From a bacterium Ga0077546 (GTDB lineage: Bacteria > Cyanobacteriota > Vampirovibrionia > Obscuribacterales > Obscuribacteraceae): a stretch of 8,487 nt of DNA. The position numbers and the translations under genes are program-made. The stretch's first letter is position 1, and each line of letters begins with the position of its first letter. The stretch spans positions 1-8,487 of the forward strand of contig LNEX01000476.1 in NCBI GenBank assembly GCA_001464165.1, read 5' to 3'. The notes beneath the pieces are model-generated. The model searched no databases. It had not been told where the DNA came from and saw nothing but the letters and a program-made list of their open reading frames with translations. Positions 1 to 6,513 of this stretch are shown in pieces.

Positions 1-72
1 CCAGTCTTAGGTAAGTTTGTTTATAAGTGGCGCTTATTAGACCAGGGCTTTGGGCAAAGAATCACAATTTGA
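1..72 (+). CDS. C-terminal end of an unidentified protein (5' end outside window)
   Basis: Frame 1 is the only forward frame open from the first base. It encodes 23 residues, beginning PVLGKFVYKW and ending GQRITI, before a TGA at 70-72. The other two forward frames stop within the first 12 bases. An intrinsic terminator begins 7 bases after the stop, as expected for a real gene end. The fragment is basic and aromatic-rich, and too short to assign a family. It could still be a chance open frame, but the stop-terminator spacing argues for a genuine gene tail. Confidence 0.5.
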   Translation, partial: PVLGKFVYKWRLLDQGFGQRITI

Positions 73-78
73 CTCTAC

Positions 79-111
79 AGAGAGCTGTAACCCGCAGCTC
101 TCTCTTTATTT
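79..111 (+). terminator. Intrinsic terminator downstream of the truncated first gene
   Basis: A perfect 9-bp inverted repeat (AGAGAGCTG at 79-87, CAGCTCTCT at 95-103) closes a 7-nt loop. It is followed on the plus strand by a T-rich tract (CTTTATTT, 104-111). The stem is moderately GC-rich and the tract is interrupted by one A, so it should be a working but not extreme rho-independent terminator. It would end transcription from the gene stopping at 72 and shield the transposase from read-through. Confidence 0.7.
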
Positions 112-287
112 CCGCTCGTAAAATAATTTTGGGGTATGACACGGTATCATATAGTATAACCTTTGAACCGCAATTATTCACGGGAGTGATACCAAAGTAA
201 TCTTTTAAAAAGCACAAAAGCCCTGTCAGTTGGCTCAGAATCTGTGTTTACCAAGACCCAGACCAAACCAATAACGGAGCTTTTGAT

Positions 288-1754
288 ATGTCTAAGTCTA
301 AACAGGTTATTTCCGGTTCGCAAGGCCAAATGCAGCTTGATGTGCCAGGTTTAAAGCGAGTTGTAGCAAAGTTCGATGGCGGCGCCGTTTGCTCAGATGG
401 CGGTTTGTTACTTCTCCGGAAAGCTGACCTCCGTCTAGGTTTGACTGAGCTTGCTTCTTTTGCAGTTGGTGACAAACGGCGTCCCGAGTACGTTCAGCAC
501 AGTGTAGGCAATATGCTGAAACAGCGGATATATGGAATTGCTGCGGGTTACGAAGACTGTAACGACGCTGGACAGCTTCGACATGATGCCATGCACCAAT
601 TTGCAGTTGGTCGTGAATTGGCCAATGGTCTGCCTCTAGCGTCACAGCCAAGTTTGTCGCGGTTCGAAAACTATGTCGACGCGACAACCAATGCGGCTTT
701 ACAAAGGCTGCTTGTTCATCTGTTCGTCAAACAGACGAGAAAACCACCTAAAGTACTGAGATTGGCGATGGATACCACCTGCGACGAAACCTATGGCACA
801 CAGCAACTATCCTTCTACAATGGCTACTACGAGGCATTCTGCTTTGCTCCGCTTTTCATTTTTACAGACTGCGGATTTCCACTTTGTGCTCTTTTGCGGC
901 CAGGTAACCCGAATCCAATTACTGATGCAAAACGTATGCTAAAGAATGTCATTCACGAACTTCGGCTCTCGTGGCCGAATGTGCGCATCGAGCTGACTGC
1001 GGATGCTGCATTCGCCAGTTCTGAAATGTTCGATTTCTTAGAAGATGAAGGCGTTCAATACTTCATTTCAGCAGCTGGCCATGCCGGTTACGCCTATCAC
1101 GCCGAAAAACTCGTAGTTAGGTGCAAACAAGAATTTGATGAATTTGGCTACCAAAGTCCAGCGCTCAAGAAGTACGCAGCGATGGTCAATCCAGGTGATC
1201 GCAAAGCTGCGTGGCGAATGATGGAAGAGAGAAAACGCTTTGCTTCTAAGTCAGAGGGCCGAGTTCAAGAACTGCATGAAGAACACTTTAGCGTTCGAAA
1301 ATACGGCGAATTCGGCTACAAAGCTCGAGAGTGGCGCAGTGAGCGTCGAATTGTCTACAAAGCTGAAGTGAACAGAATGGGCCCAGATACCCGATTTGTT
1401 GTACCTAATGCTAATTCAATGACAGCAAGAAAAATCTACGAAGAGAAGTATTGCCGCCGCGCTCAGTGCGAAAACTGGATCAAAGATTTGAAAGTTTATT
1501 TGAAGTCCGGCCGCACCAGCTGTCAGGAATTTGAGGCCAATCAGTTCAGGTTGCTGCTCCACACATTCGCCTATGTTTTAATCTGGGTGATTCGAAAACA
1601 GGCACAGTTAAGGGCTATGACAATCGACACATTCAGACTTCAGCTACTAAAGGTTGGAGTTCTCGTCAAAGAGACTGTCAGAGAAGTGACACTGCACCTC
1701 GCTTCCGAGTTTGTTTGGCGAGACCAATTCTGCGCCGCCTGGTTGAACACTTGA
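288..1754 (+). CDS. IS1380-family transposase (DDE)
   Basis: A 488-residue transposase that would cut and paste its own insertion sequence. The N-terminal part has the IS1380 pattern of a glycine-rich start (FDGGAVCSDGGLLLLRKAD, about 29-47) and an SQPSLSRFEN motif near 119-128. The catalytic core shows the first Asp in MDTTCDETYGTQQ (D162), followed by FYNGYYEAFCFAPL. The second Asp is in LTADAAFASSE (D239), and the Glu is in CRRAQCENWIKDLK (E395). That Glu region is the usual RxxxEN(x)IK(x)LK helix of this family. The second motif reads ADAAF rather than the common DSGF, a mild variation. Length is normal and no stop or frameshift interrupts it, so the enzyme may be active. The ATG at 288 is supported by a CGGAG ribosome site at 275-279, 8 nt upstream. 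Confidence 0.95.
   Translation: MSKSKQVISGSQGQMQLDVPGLKRVVAKFDGGAVCSDGGLLLLRKADLRLGLTELASFAVGDKRRPEYVQHSVGNMLKQRIYGIAAGYEDCNDAGQLRHDAMHQFAVGRELANGLPLASQPSLSRFENYVDATTNAALQRLLVHLFVKQTRKPPKVLRLAMDTTCDETYGTQQLSFYNGYYEAFCFAPLFIFTDCGFPLCALLRPGNPNPITDAKRMLKNVIHELRLSWPNVRIELTADAAFASSEMFDFLEDEGVQYFISAAGHAGYAYHAEKLVVRCKQEFDEFGYQSPALKKYAAMVNPGDRKAAWRMMEERKRFASKSEGRVQELHEEHFSVRKYGEFGYKAREWRSERRIVYKAEVNRMGPDTRFVVPNANSMTARKIYEEKYCRRAQCENWIKDLKVYLKSGRTSCQEFEANQFRLLLHTFAYVLIWVIRKQAQLRAMTIDTFRLQLLKVGVLVKETVREVTLHLASEFVWRDQFCAAWLNT
288..1754 (+). mobile_element. IS1380-family insertion sequence, minimum extent (ends unresolved)
   Basis: The element is defined by its intact transposase; the coordinates given are only the coding part. 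Members usually have roughly 15-bp terminal inverted repeats starting CC, and make 4-bp target duplications. I compared about 112-287 with the reverse complement of about 1755-1960 and found only short matches. These are CATATAGT (148-155 against the complement of 1942-1949) and CACGGTA (140-146 against the complement of 1885-1891), and neither extends. The true ends therefore probably lie within about 112-287 and 1755-1965 but are unassigned or degraded. The element may be immobile even though its transposase reads through. Confidence 0.75.
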
Positions 1755-2296
1755 GCACGCAAATTCCTTTGACCAATACACAGCTTGGGTTTCAGCAAAC
1801 TTCTTCTCTAGGGGTTAGCAACCGCTCGGTTTGAAACATCGCTGTTCAGCTAGTTCTTGCCATTTTGGACTCTTGACTGCAACTACCGTGCCTTCTTGCA
1901 ACCAGCCAGAGCCTGGATTTCGTCAAAAGTCGCTCTTAACAACTATATGGATGAATAGATGCAGGCGACTGTAACCAAACATGCGCTCTACTTGAGAATT
2001 GACCAGCACGACGAGACCTAGCTCATCTACCATAATCATGCCACAAGGAGCCGCTTCGACGATAAGTCTAAGTCGTTCTTCACCAAGGTTAGATAGTGGT
2101 TCTAGACTTTCAGAATCCAAGCAACCTCCCAACAGAAAAACAGAGATGCCTGGATAATCACTAAAAATTTGCTAAACAAGCTAAAGAAACTAATTTGAGC
2201 ACAAAAGATAATATCAGTATACGTTGAAATGAGGCTAAAGAAATTCTATACGTCGTAAGATTATGAGTCTGTGTTCAGAAGTGGCAAATGTCTCTG
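1755..2296. other. 542-bp stretch without an intact gene
   Basis: Between the transposase stop and the end of the minus-strand gene cluster the only coding trace is the PAS remnant on the minus strand (1923-2162). Positions 1755-1922 probably hold the right flank or end of the insertion sequence; I see no terminator hairpin there. Positions 2163-2296 are AT-rich and contain two short direct repeats: GCTAAAGAAA at 2180-2189 and 2234-2243, and TATACGT at 2218-2224 and 2247-2253. No convincing terminator for the minus-strand cluster was found on either side of 2297. Confidence 0.5.
1923..2162 (-). pseudogene. PAS-domain sensor remnant, truncated
   Basis: The minus-strand frame is open from a TAG just upstream of 2162 down to a TGA at 1923-1925. 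A TTG at 2132 is the only plausible start within it. Residues translated from about 2078 to 1965 read as the first half of a PAS domain: EERLRLIVEAAPCGMIMVDE, then GLVVLVNSQVERMFGYSR. This is the signature of PAS modules in sensor kinases and cyclic-di-GMP enzymes. After FGYSR (R codon 1967-1965) the expected EEL(I/L)G continuation is replaced by an unrelated 13-residue tail and a stop. No kinase, GGDEF or second half of the PAS follows, nor is one visible on the other side of the transposase. It is therefore a gene fragment, not a functional receptor. Truncation by insertion or rearrangement near 1965 is an inference. Confidence 0.7.
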
Positions 2297-3079
2297 TTAG
2301 TCCCTTACTCTGGGCCCCGATCGTCCTTCTCCTATGCCGATACTATCTACCGTATCGTCCATCATTGAACTCACGCTCTTAAACAGAAATGCGTGCTTAA
2401 AAGCGCCAAGATTTTTATAGCCAATAGGAGGCTGAAAAACAGAAGGCGAGACTGTTGTTCTGGCCAACCTATGAGTCAAGACTTGCCAGCACCTAGTTCC
2501 ATTTTCGAGCACCTCAGACATCTGATAAGGAAAACCAGGCAAGTCAGGAAGAGTGCTAGTACCACTGATGAGCTGCACCACTGGCCGGGGAAGATTTATT
2601 TCTGCACAGTCAATAAAGTAGTTTCTCACAGCCTCTGTATTCTTATCAGAAATAAAGAGATCATGGCCACGCCGCTCACCAGCATATACGTACTGGACGC
2701 CCTTAAGTCCAAATCTCGGTATTGTGATTGCACGCTTATTTACTATTTTATCTAAATTACAAGACGAAGTAGTGTTGACCGCGTTTCTACGCTGATAGAG
2801 ATACTGGGCTGCAGTACAATGACAAATTTCTTTGCTGTCATCACGCCAAATGACTAGATTCCATTGCGGCGCGCAAGCAACAATCGAGTACTTAAACGAC
2901 TTACTGTCAATGCGCAAGGCCCTTTCGTTGGCAACAATATCATAGCGGCCTCCAATGGCTGTCTCCATATTGATCTTCCAGCCGCTTATGCTGTCTGTAG
3001 CTGGACACTCTGAGGTCGACACGCAAATAAAGACTAGCAAAACTAGAATTAACGCCCAAGACTTAAGAAACAGACTCAT
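2297..3079 (-). CDS. Exported cysteine-rich protein of unknown family
   Basis: A 260-residue protein that I do not recognise. Residues 1-27 form a clear Sec signal peptide: a Lys near the N-terminus, then a hydrophobic core (ALILVLLVFICV), then a likely cleavage after CPA. There is no good lipobox, because the Cys at 25 is preceded by TSE. The predicted mature protein has six cysteines (69, 86, 88, 107, 158, 197), an even number compatible with disulfides outside the cytoplasm, including a CHC pair at 86-88. Around residues 45-80 an alternating hydrophobic pattern ending in PQWNLVIW suggests beta structure. The C-terminus (from about 205) is low in recognisable structure. The ATG at 3079 lies 9 nt after the DUF2237 stop with an AGAGA ribosome site, so it is probably the last gene of the operon. 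Its localisation is supported; its function is unknown. Confidence 0.8.
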   Translation of the reverse strand: MSLFLKSWALILVLLVFICVSTSECPATDSISGWKINMETAIGGRYDIVANERALRIDSKSFKYSIVACAPQWNLVIWRDDSKEICHCTAAQYLYQRRNAVNTTSSCNLDKIVNKRAITIPRFGLKGVQYVYAGERRGHDLFISDKNTEAVRNYFIDCAEINLPRPVVQLISGTSTLPDLPGFPYQMSEVLENGTRCWQVLTHRLARTTVSPSVFQPPIGYKNLGAFKHAFLFKSVSSMMDDTVDSIGIGEGRSGPRVRD

Positions 3080-3088
3080 AAATCTCTA

Positions 3089-3463
3089 CTATGTCTTGGA
3101 CACTACAGCGTGAGCCTGAAGCTGCTCTAAACTGACAATCTTCAAAGTGGCTTGATGTGTAGCCGCTAGCACTACCTGCGGTGCCACACCGTCCCGCAGA
3201 GCATCCCTCCAGCGAGAAGCACACAAGCACCAGGTATCACCAGCCTTGAGTCCAGGAAAACCATAGCGAGGATTAGGGGTAGAAAGATCATTGCCTTGAG
3301 CCTTCGAATAGTCAAGAAACTCTTCTGTAATTAAGGCACAAACAGTATGAACTCCGTGGTCTTCTGGACTAGTCGAACAATAGCCGTCGCGAAAAAAACC
3401 AGTAAGCGGATTATGACAACAAGGCTCAAGATTTGTACCTAGAACATTCTTAACAATACTCAT
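3089..3463 (-). CDS. DUF2237 family protein
   Basis: A 124-residue, probably cytoplasmic protein that matches DUF2237 from end to end. It carries the sequence NVLGTNLEPCC, then NPLTGFFRDGYC, then EDHGVHTVCALITEEFLDYS. GNDLSTPNPRYGFPGLKAGD, TWCLCASRWRDAL and the closing VAPQVVLAATH follow. The Cys (15, 16, 29, 42, 79, 81) and His (39, 103) residues conserved here would suit metal binding or redox chemistry, but the family's biochemical role is not established to my knowledge. Length is typical for the family and no residue block is missing. Its ATG (3463-3461) overlaps the TGA of the upstream PH-like gene (ATGA), so translation is almost certainly coupled to it. The unknown exported protein starts 9 nt downstream. 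The family call is strong; any functional statement would be a guess. Confidence 0.92.
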   Translation of the reverse strand: MSIVKNVLGTNLEPCCHNPLTGFFRDGYCSTSPEDHGVHTVCALITEEFLDYSKAQGNDLSTPNPRYGFPGLKAGDTWCLCASRWRDALRDGVAPQVVLAATHQATLKIVSLEQLQAHAVVSKT

Positions 3464-3915
3464 TCTTTCGTCTCTTCACTTTTACTATCTTCAACTACAG
3501 GCTGGGGAGCGCTTTGCTCGGCAACTTTTGCATCAGGGTCAGGAGCAGTTAACCCTTGACTTACCAACAGGCTGCGAACAGGATCTAAAACCAAGAGCGG
3601 CATGCGGAATTGATGCACACTTTGGTCTCTAGTCAGAATTGATACGGTGCCACCACCTACAGTGCTCAGGTAATTTATAGCTTCAATTTGAGGTCGTTGA
3701 ATACTGACCCTGGTAGCACCAAACCATGCTGAAAATGCCTCAGGCACAAAGACAATGCGAGTGTCTGTGACAATAAAACGGCCTGGCTTATCTCGATAGA
3801 AAGTAAGGAAAAATGACTTCAGCGCGAACCAGCGAATAGGGCAGCAAATATTGCCGCGAAAACCAAGAAGACCGAGGCCCATGCGGTCAAGAACATACCA
3901 AGAAACTCGTTCCAC
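3460..3915 (-). CDS. Small PH/GRAM-like domain protein (start uncertain)
   Basis: The core (about residues 45-105 of the longest frame) looks like a bacterial PH or GRAM-type beta fold. It contains GRFIVTDTRIVFVPEAF, then TRVSIQRPQIEAINY, then GGTVSILTRDQSVHQFRM. These are the 'G-x-hydrophobic-x-(V/L)T-x-x-R-(I/L)-x-F' strand pair and the following strands seen in such domains. The last 30 residues are acidic, rich in Pro, Glu and Ser, and probably disordered. No signal peptide or membrane segment is visible, so it may act at the cytoplasmic face. The longest frame starts at a GTG (3915) inside the TPR gene. The only ATG is at 3882, and both overlap the TPR gene by 97 and 64 nt. The first 30 residues look non-coding, so the real start may be near 3822, where a CTG overlaps the TPR stop (CTGA). 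The gene ends in an ATGA overlap with DUF2237. Confidence 0.7.
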   Translation of the reverse strand: MERVSWYVLDRMGLGLLGFRGNICCPIRWFALKSFFLTFYRDKPGRFIVTDTRIVFVPEAFSAWFGATRVSIQRPQIEAINYLSTVGGGTVSILTRDQSVHQFRMPLLVLDPVRSLLVSQGLTAPDPDAKVAEQSAPQPVVEDSKSEETKE

Positions 3916-4679
3916 GATTCGTTCACTCGCAATAAATTTGCCTTCAGACCCTCAGCCATAGCACCTGGAACGTCTCCACTTTGAGAGAGGGCAAAGCCCA
4001 AGCGGCCATGGGCAACCGAGCTAGTCGGTGCTACTCGAACGGCGCTGCGACAAGCCTCAAGCTGGCCTTTAGTGTCTTTCAATTTGGCATAGGCCAGGGC
4101 TTTACCTAAATAGGCCTGGGTATATTTGGGGTCCACTCGTATGGCATTGTCATAGGCATCAAGGGCACCCTTATAGTCACCTTGCATGCCTTTAACGGCA
4201 GCAAGATTGACATAACTAATCGGACTACGAGGGTCAAGCCGAACTGCCTCTTTTAACTCTACAACCGCAGCTTCAAAATTCTGTTTTCCCGCTAATGATC
4301 TACCCAAGACCGAATGGGCTGAGGCATAGTTAGGCATAAGCTTGAGACACTTTCTCTCGTGATCTATTGATTCACTAAACTTACCTTGCCGACCTTGAAG
4401 CAGGCCTAAGAGATAATGAGCTTCTGCATTCTTAGGATTGGCAGTCAGTACTTCTGATAGATATTCACAAGCAGCATCATAGTGACTATCAGCAGTCGCT
4501 CTCCTGGCTTTACTCATTAGTGACAATTCAAGTGCCCTAGCGTCAGGCACTTTATCTGGTGCATCTTTTGTTGTAACTTTTGACTGTGCATATGTCGCTT
4601 GCAGCGAAGATAGATATATTAATCCCGCCACGATATGCAAGAGATAGACACCTTGGGTTGCCGTTTTTTTGTTAGTCAT
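3819..4679 (-). CDS. Exported, membrane-anchored TPR protein
   Basis: 286 residues from the ATG at 4679. The frame extends upstream to a TTG at 4733. The ATG is preferred because a GGTAGG ribosome site sits 6 nt upstream and the signal peptide then falls at the N-terminus (VYLLHIVAGLIYLSSLQATYA, cleavage after about residue 31). Residues of about 51-254 form six TPR units of 34 residues. Clear examples contain NPKNAEAHYLLGLLQGRQGK, DPRSPISYVNLAAVKGMQGD and DPKYTQAYLGKALAYAKLKD. TPRs are protein-binding scaffolds; no enzymatic domain is present. Residues of about 259-283 form a strong hydrophobic helix followed by GSR, which would anchor the C-terminus in the membrane with the repeats outside the cytoplasm. 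The 3' end overlaps the frame of the PH-like gene. It lies 71 nt after the acyl-CoA synthetase and may have its own promoter. Confidence 0.88.
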   Translation of the reverse strand: MTNKKTATQGVYLLHIVAGLIYLSSLQATYAQSKVTTKDAPDKVPDARALELSLMSKARRATADSHYDAACEYLSEVLTANPKNAEAHYLLGLLQGRQGKFSESIDHERKCLKLMPNYASAHSVLGRSLAGKQNFEAAVVELKEAVRLDPRSPISYVNLAAVKGMQGDYKGALDAYDNAIRVDPKYTQAYLGKALAYAKLKDTKGQLEACRSAVRVAPTSSVAHGRLGFALSQSGDVPGAMAEGLKANLLRVNESWNEFLGMFLTAWASVFLVFAAIFAALFAGSR

Positions 4680-4711
4680 TAACTGCCTACCAATGCTACT
4701 ACTGACTGTAG

Positions 4712-4740
4712 AGTATACGCAAGAACAAGCCAATATCCAA
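4712..4740 (-). promoter_or_regulatory. Possible promoter of the TPR/PH/DUF2237 operon
   Basis: On the minus strand, TTGGAT (complement of 4735-4740) is followed after 17 nt by TATACT (complement of 4712-4717). The -10 box matches the consensus at 5 of 6 positions, the -35 at only 3 (TTG). Transcription would begin around 4705, giving a leader of about 26 nt with a ribosome site. This fits the gap between the acyl-CoA synthetase stop (4751) and the TPR start. The weak -35 makes this tentative; read-through from the acyl-CoA synthetase is the alternative. Confidence 0.35.
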
Positions 4741-4750
4741 GTTTTTTATA

Positions 4751-6334
4751 TCAATTTACTCTACGCACACGTCCAAGCCAATATTTGTCACGCAATTCTT
4801 TCTTCTTGATCTTGCCACTGCCTGTCTTTGGCAACTCTTGCAAGAACTCCCAGTGGCGCGGCACTTTGTATCTGGCTAAACGCTCTCGAATAAATTCAAC
4901 CAGCTCTTCTTCCGTCAGTTGCTGCCCTCTACGGAGAACTATTGAAGCGTGTACAAGTTCTCCCCACTTTTCATCAGGAATGCCAAACACTGCGCACTCT
5001 AGAATGGCAGGGTGCTCATGCAAGACATATTCAACTTCAGTTGAATAGACATTCTCTCCTCCACTGATAATCATATCTTTTGAACGATCAACCACATTGA
5101 TATAGCCATCACTGTCCATCACAGCTAGATCACCGGTATAAATCCAACCACCACGGATAGTCTGTGCAGTCGCCTCTAGATTCTTCCAGTAACCTTTAGT
5201 CACGTTCGGTCCGCGGGCAATGATCTCACCAACTTCTAGTCCGTCCCGTTTCACCTCTCTGCCGTCTTCTTTAACAACTTTCAAATCAACACCAATAAAT
5301 GGTCGACCGGTCTTGCTACGTATTGCCAATACTTCGGCCTTCGAACGCTGTAGGTCTTTACTCTTTGGCAAACTAATACTGAGAAAGGGGCTGGTCTCGG
5401 TCATGCCATAAAACTGCACATAGGTACATGAAAATACTTCTTGAATTTGTTTGACAATCTCAGGGGCGATTGGTGAACCTGCTGTCATTATCGTACTCAG
5501 AGCCGTATACGAATATTGCCAAACCACACCACTATTCAAGAGGGCGTTAACCATTGTGGGCACAAGGGCTGTATGGCTTACGGCTTCAGCTTCAAGAAGA
5601 GGCAAAAGGGCTTCGGCATTAAAGTAAGGAATAAAAACATGCTTACCACCCACCCAGGTCAGGGCAAAGACTGCCCAGGCATCAACCAGGTGGAACATGG
5701 GGGCTGCATGAACCCAGCAATGACTATCGTTTAAGCCCAGCTCAGCAATGGCCCCCAGTGCATTGTAAGAAACATTCTCATGGCTGAGCATTACTCCTTT
5801 GGCTTGACCAGTGGTTCCACTGGTGTAATAGATTTGAGCTAAATCGCTACCTTCAGCCTGCTTGTCGATCAGCTCTTTGTTCCACTGCGTCAATAAGAAA
5901 GGCTCGTAACGAACACTTTTGATTTTAGTGTCTGGCATAGAACCAGCGCCAATCCAGGCTATCAGCTTAATACCAGAGAGATTCTTTATTGCCGGCTCCG
6001 CTTGCTCAGTAAAATCGGTATGACATACCAACATCTGAGTCTCGCTGTGCTCAAGAATTTGGGCTATTTCGCCGCTGGCCAGTCGATAGTTAATTGGACA
6101 CAAGACCGCACCAGTGCAAGCGGCAGCAAAATACAACTCAGTAAATTCTAAGCAGTTCGGGGCAATGACGGCAATTGTAGAGCCCTTACCCAGACCTAGG
6201 TTCTCGATTATATGGGTCAGAGCGGCCACCCTCATGCCAAATTCGCCGTAGGTTAGGCGCTTTTGACCGTCGACAAATGCTTCTCTGTCTGGCCACTGGC
6301 TAATGGCTCGCTTTAATGAAATAGCAAGGTTCAA
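4751..6334 (-). CDS. Acyl-CoA synthetase, FadD-like AMP-binding enzyme
   Basis: A 527-residue member of the adenylate-forming superfamily. It would activate a carboxylic acid, probably a fatty acid, with ATP and CoA via an acyl-AMP. Visible core motifs, in order: the phosphate loop IYYTSGTTGQAKGVMLSH (168-185); FYGMTETSP (309-316); YTGDLAVMDSDGYINVVDRS (399-418, with Asp402 and Arg417 for the ribose and hinge); SGGENVYSTEVE (424-435); and the C-terminal PKTGSGKIKKKEL (502-514) with the catalytic Lys508. Length and motif set match medium/long-chain FadD-type ligases; the chain length accepted cannot be read from the sequence. There is no signal or membrane segment, so it is cytoplasmic or peripherally membrane-bound. 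The TTG start at 6334 is supported by a GAGGG ribosome site 6 nt upstream. It is divergent from icd and upstream of the TPR gene; any functional link to that gene is unproven. Confidence 0.95.
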   Translation of the reverse strand: MNLAISLKRAISQWPDREAFVDGQKRLTYGEFGMRVAALTHIIENLGLGKGSTIAVIAPNCLEFTELYFAAACTGAVLCPINYRLASGEIAQILEHSETQMLVCHTDFTEQAEPAIKNLSGIKLIAWIGAGSMPDTKIKSVRYEPFLLTQWNKELIDKQAEGSDLAQIYYTSGTTGQAKGVMLSHENVSYNALGAIAELGLNDSHCWVHAAPMFHLVDAWAVFALTWVGGKHVFIPYFNAEALLPLLEAEAVSHTALVPTMVNALLNSGVVWQYSYTALSTIMTAGSPIAPEIVKQIQEVFSCTYVQFYGMTETSPFLSISLPKSKDLQRSKAEVLAIRSKTGRPFIGVDLKVVKEDGREVKRDGLEVGEIIARGPNVTKGYWKNLEATAQTIRGGWIYTGDLAVMDSDGYINVVDRSKDMIISGGENVYSTEVEYVLHEHPAILECAVFGIPDEKWGELVHASIVLRRGQQLTEEELVEFIRERLARYKVPRHWEFLQELPKTGSGKIKKKELRDKYWLGRVRRVN

Positions 6335-6513
6335 GTTCGGCCCTCAAAATTGGCTCTAAAAGTATATGGCCAAGTTCAGCCCCCAGCCTCATGACTACCG
6401 CAAAAATCTCTTGATTAAGCACGACAATTAGTATTTGTTGATCTTCTGAGGGGTGAAGCCGAGTGTACTGTTAATCTCTAAGCCGTACACCTGGGATACG
6501 GCGAAGGAGAGAC
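6335..6513. promoter_or_regulatory. Divergent intergenic region between acyl-CoA synthetase and icd
   Basis: This 179-bp region must carry promoters for both directions. On the minus strand a TATACT (complement of 6361-6366) could be a -10 box for the acyl-CoA synthetase, but no good -35 box lies at the right distance. On the plus strand I found no convincing sigma-70 pair for icd. A 6-bp dyad, GTGTAC at 6463-6468 and GTACAC at 6485-6490 (22 bp between centres, about two helical turns), lies just before the icd ribosome site (AAGGAG, 6504-6509). It could be an operator or leader hairpin. The region's role is inferred from gene arrangement; the individual sites are weak. Confidence 0.4.
6341..6345 (-). 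promoter_or_regulatory. Ribosome binding site deciding the TTG start of the acyl-CoA synthetase
   Basis: The minus strand reads GAGGG (complement of 6341-6345), then 6 nt, then TTG (6334-6332). The protein begins MNLAISLKRA, as expected for the N-terminal helix of AMP-binding ligases, and no ATG lies nearby in frame. This favours the rare TTG codon as the real start. Confidence 0.65.

Noticed and set aside
134..150. TATGA / TCATA short dyad before the transposase
   Set aside because: Only 5 bp per arm in AT-rich DNA, with no T-tract or repeated copies; not distinguishable from chance.
307..687. 126-codon minus-strand open frame across the transposase
   Set aside because: It is antisense to the well-supported IS1380 transposase, and its composition is that of a shadow frame.
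160..1774. CCTTTGAACC (160-169) and CCTTTGACC (1766-1774) as insertion sequence ends
   Set aside because: The two copies are in the same orientation, not inverted, and the second lies just after the transposase stop. Similarity does not extend beyond the short core.
1820..1831. AACCG-CT-CGGTT as a terminator after the transposase
   Set aside because: A 2-nt loop is too tight for a stable hairpin at full pairing, and no T-tract follows.
2393..2755. 120-codon plus-strand open frame inside the exported-protein gene
   Set aside because: It lies antisense to a gene with a signal peptide, ribosome site and operon spacing. Its own translation is rich in Arg, Lys and Ser with no domain pattern.
4680..4733. 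N-terminal extension of the TPR protein from a TTG at 4733
   Set aside because: It would place 18 polar residues before the signal peptide; the ATG at 4679 has a better ribosome site. The extension also covers the possible promoter.
5516..5734. Plus-strand frame with several Cys/His inside the acyl-CoA synthetase gene
   Set aside because: It is antisense to conserved ligase motifs, and the apparent Cys/His pattern has no regular spacing for a zinc finger.
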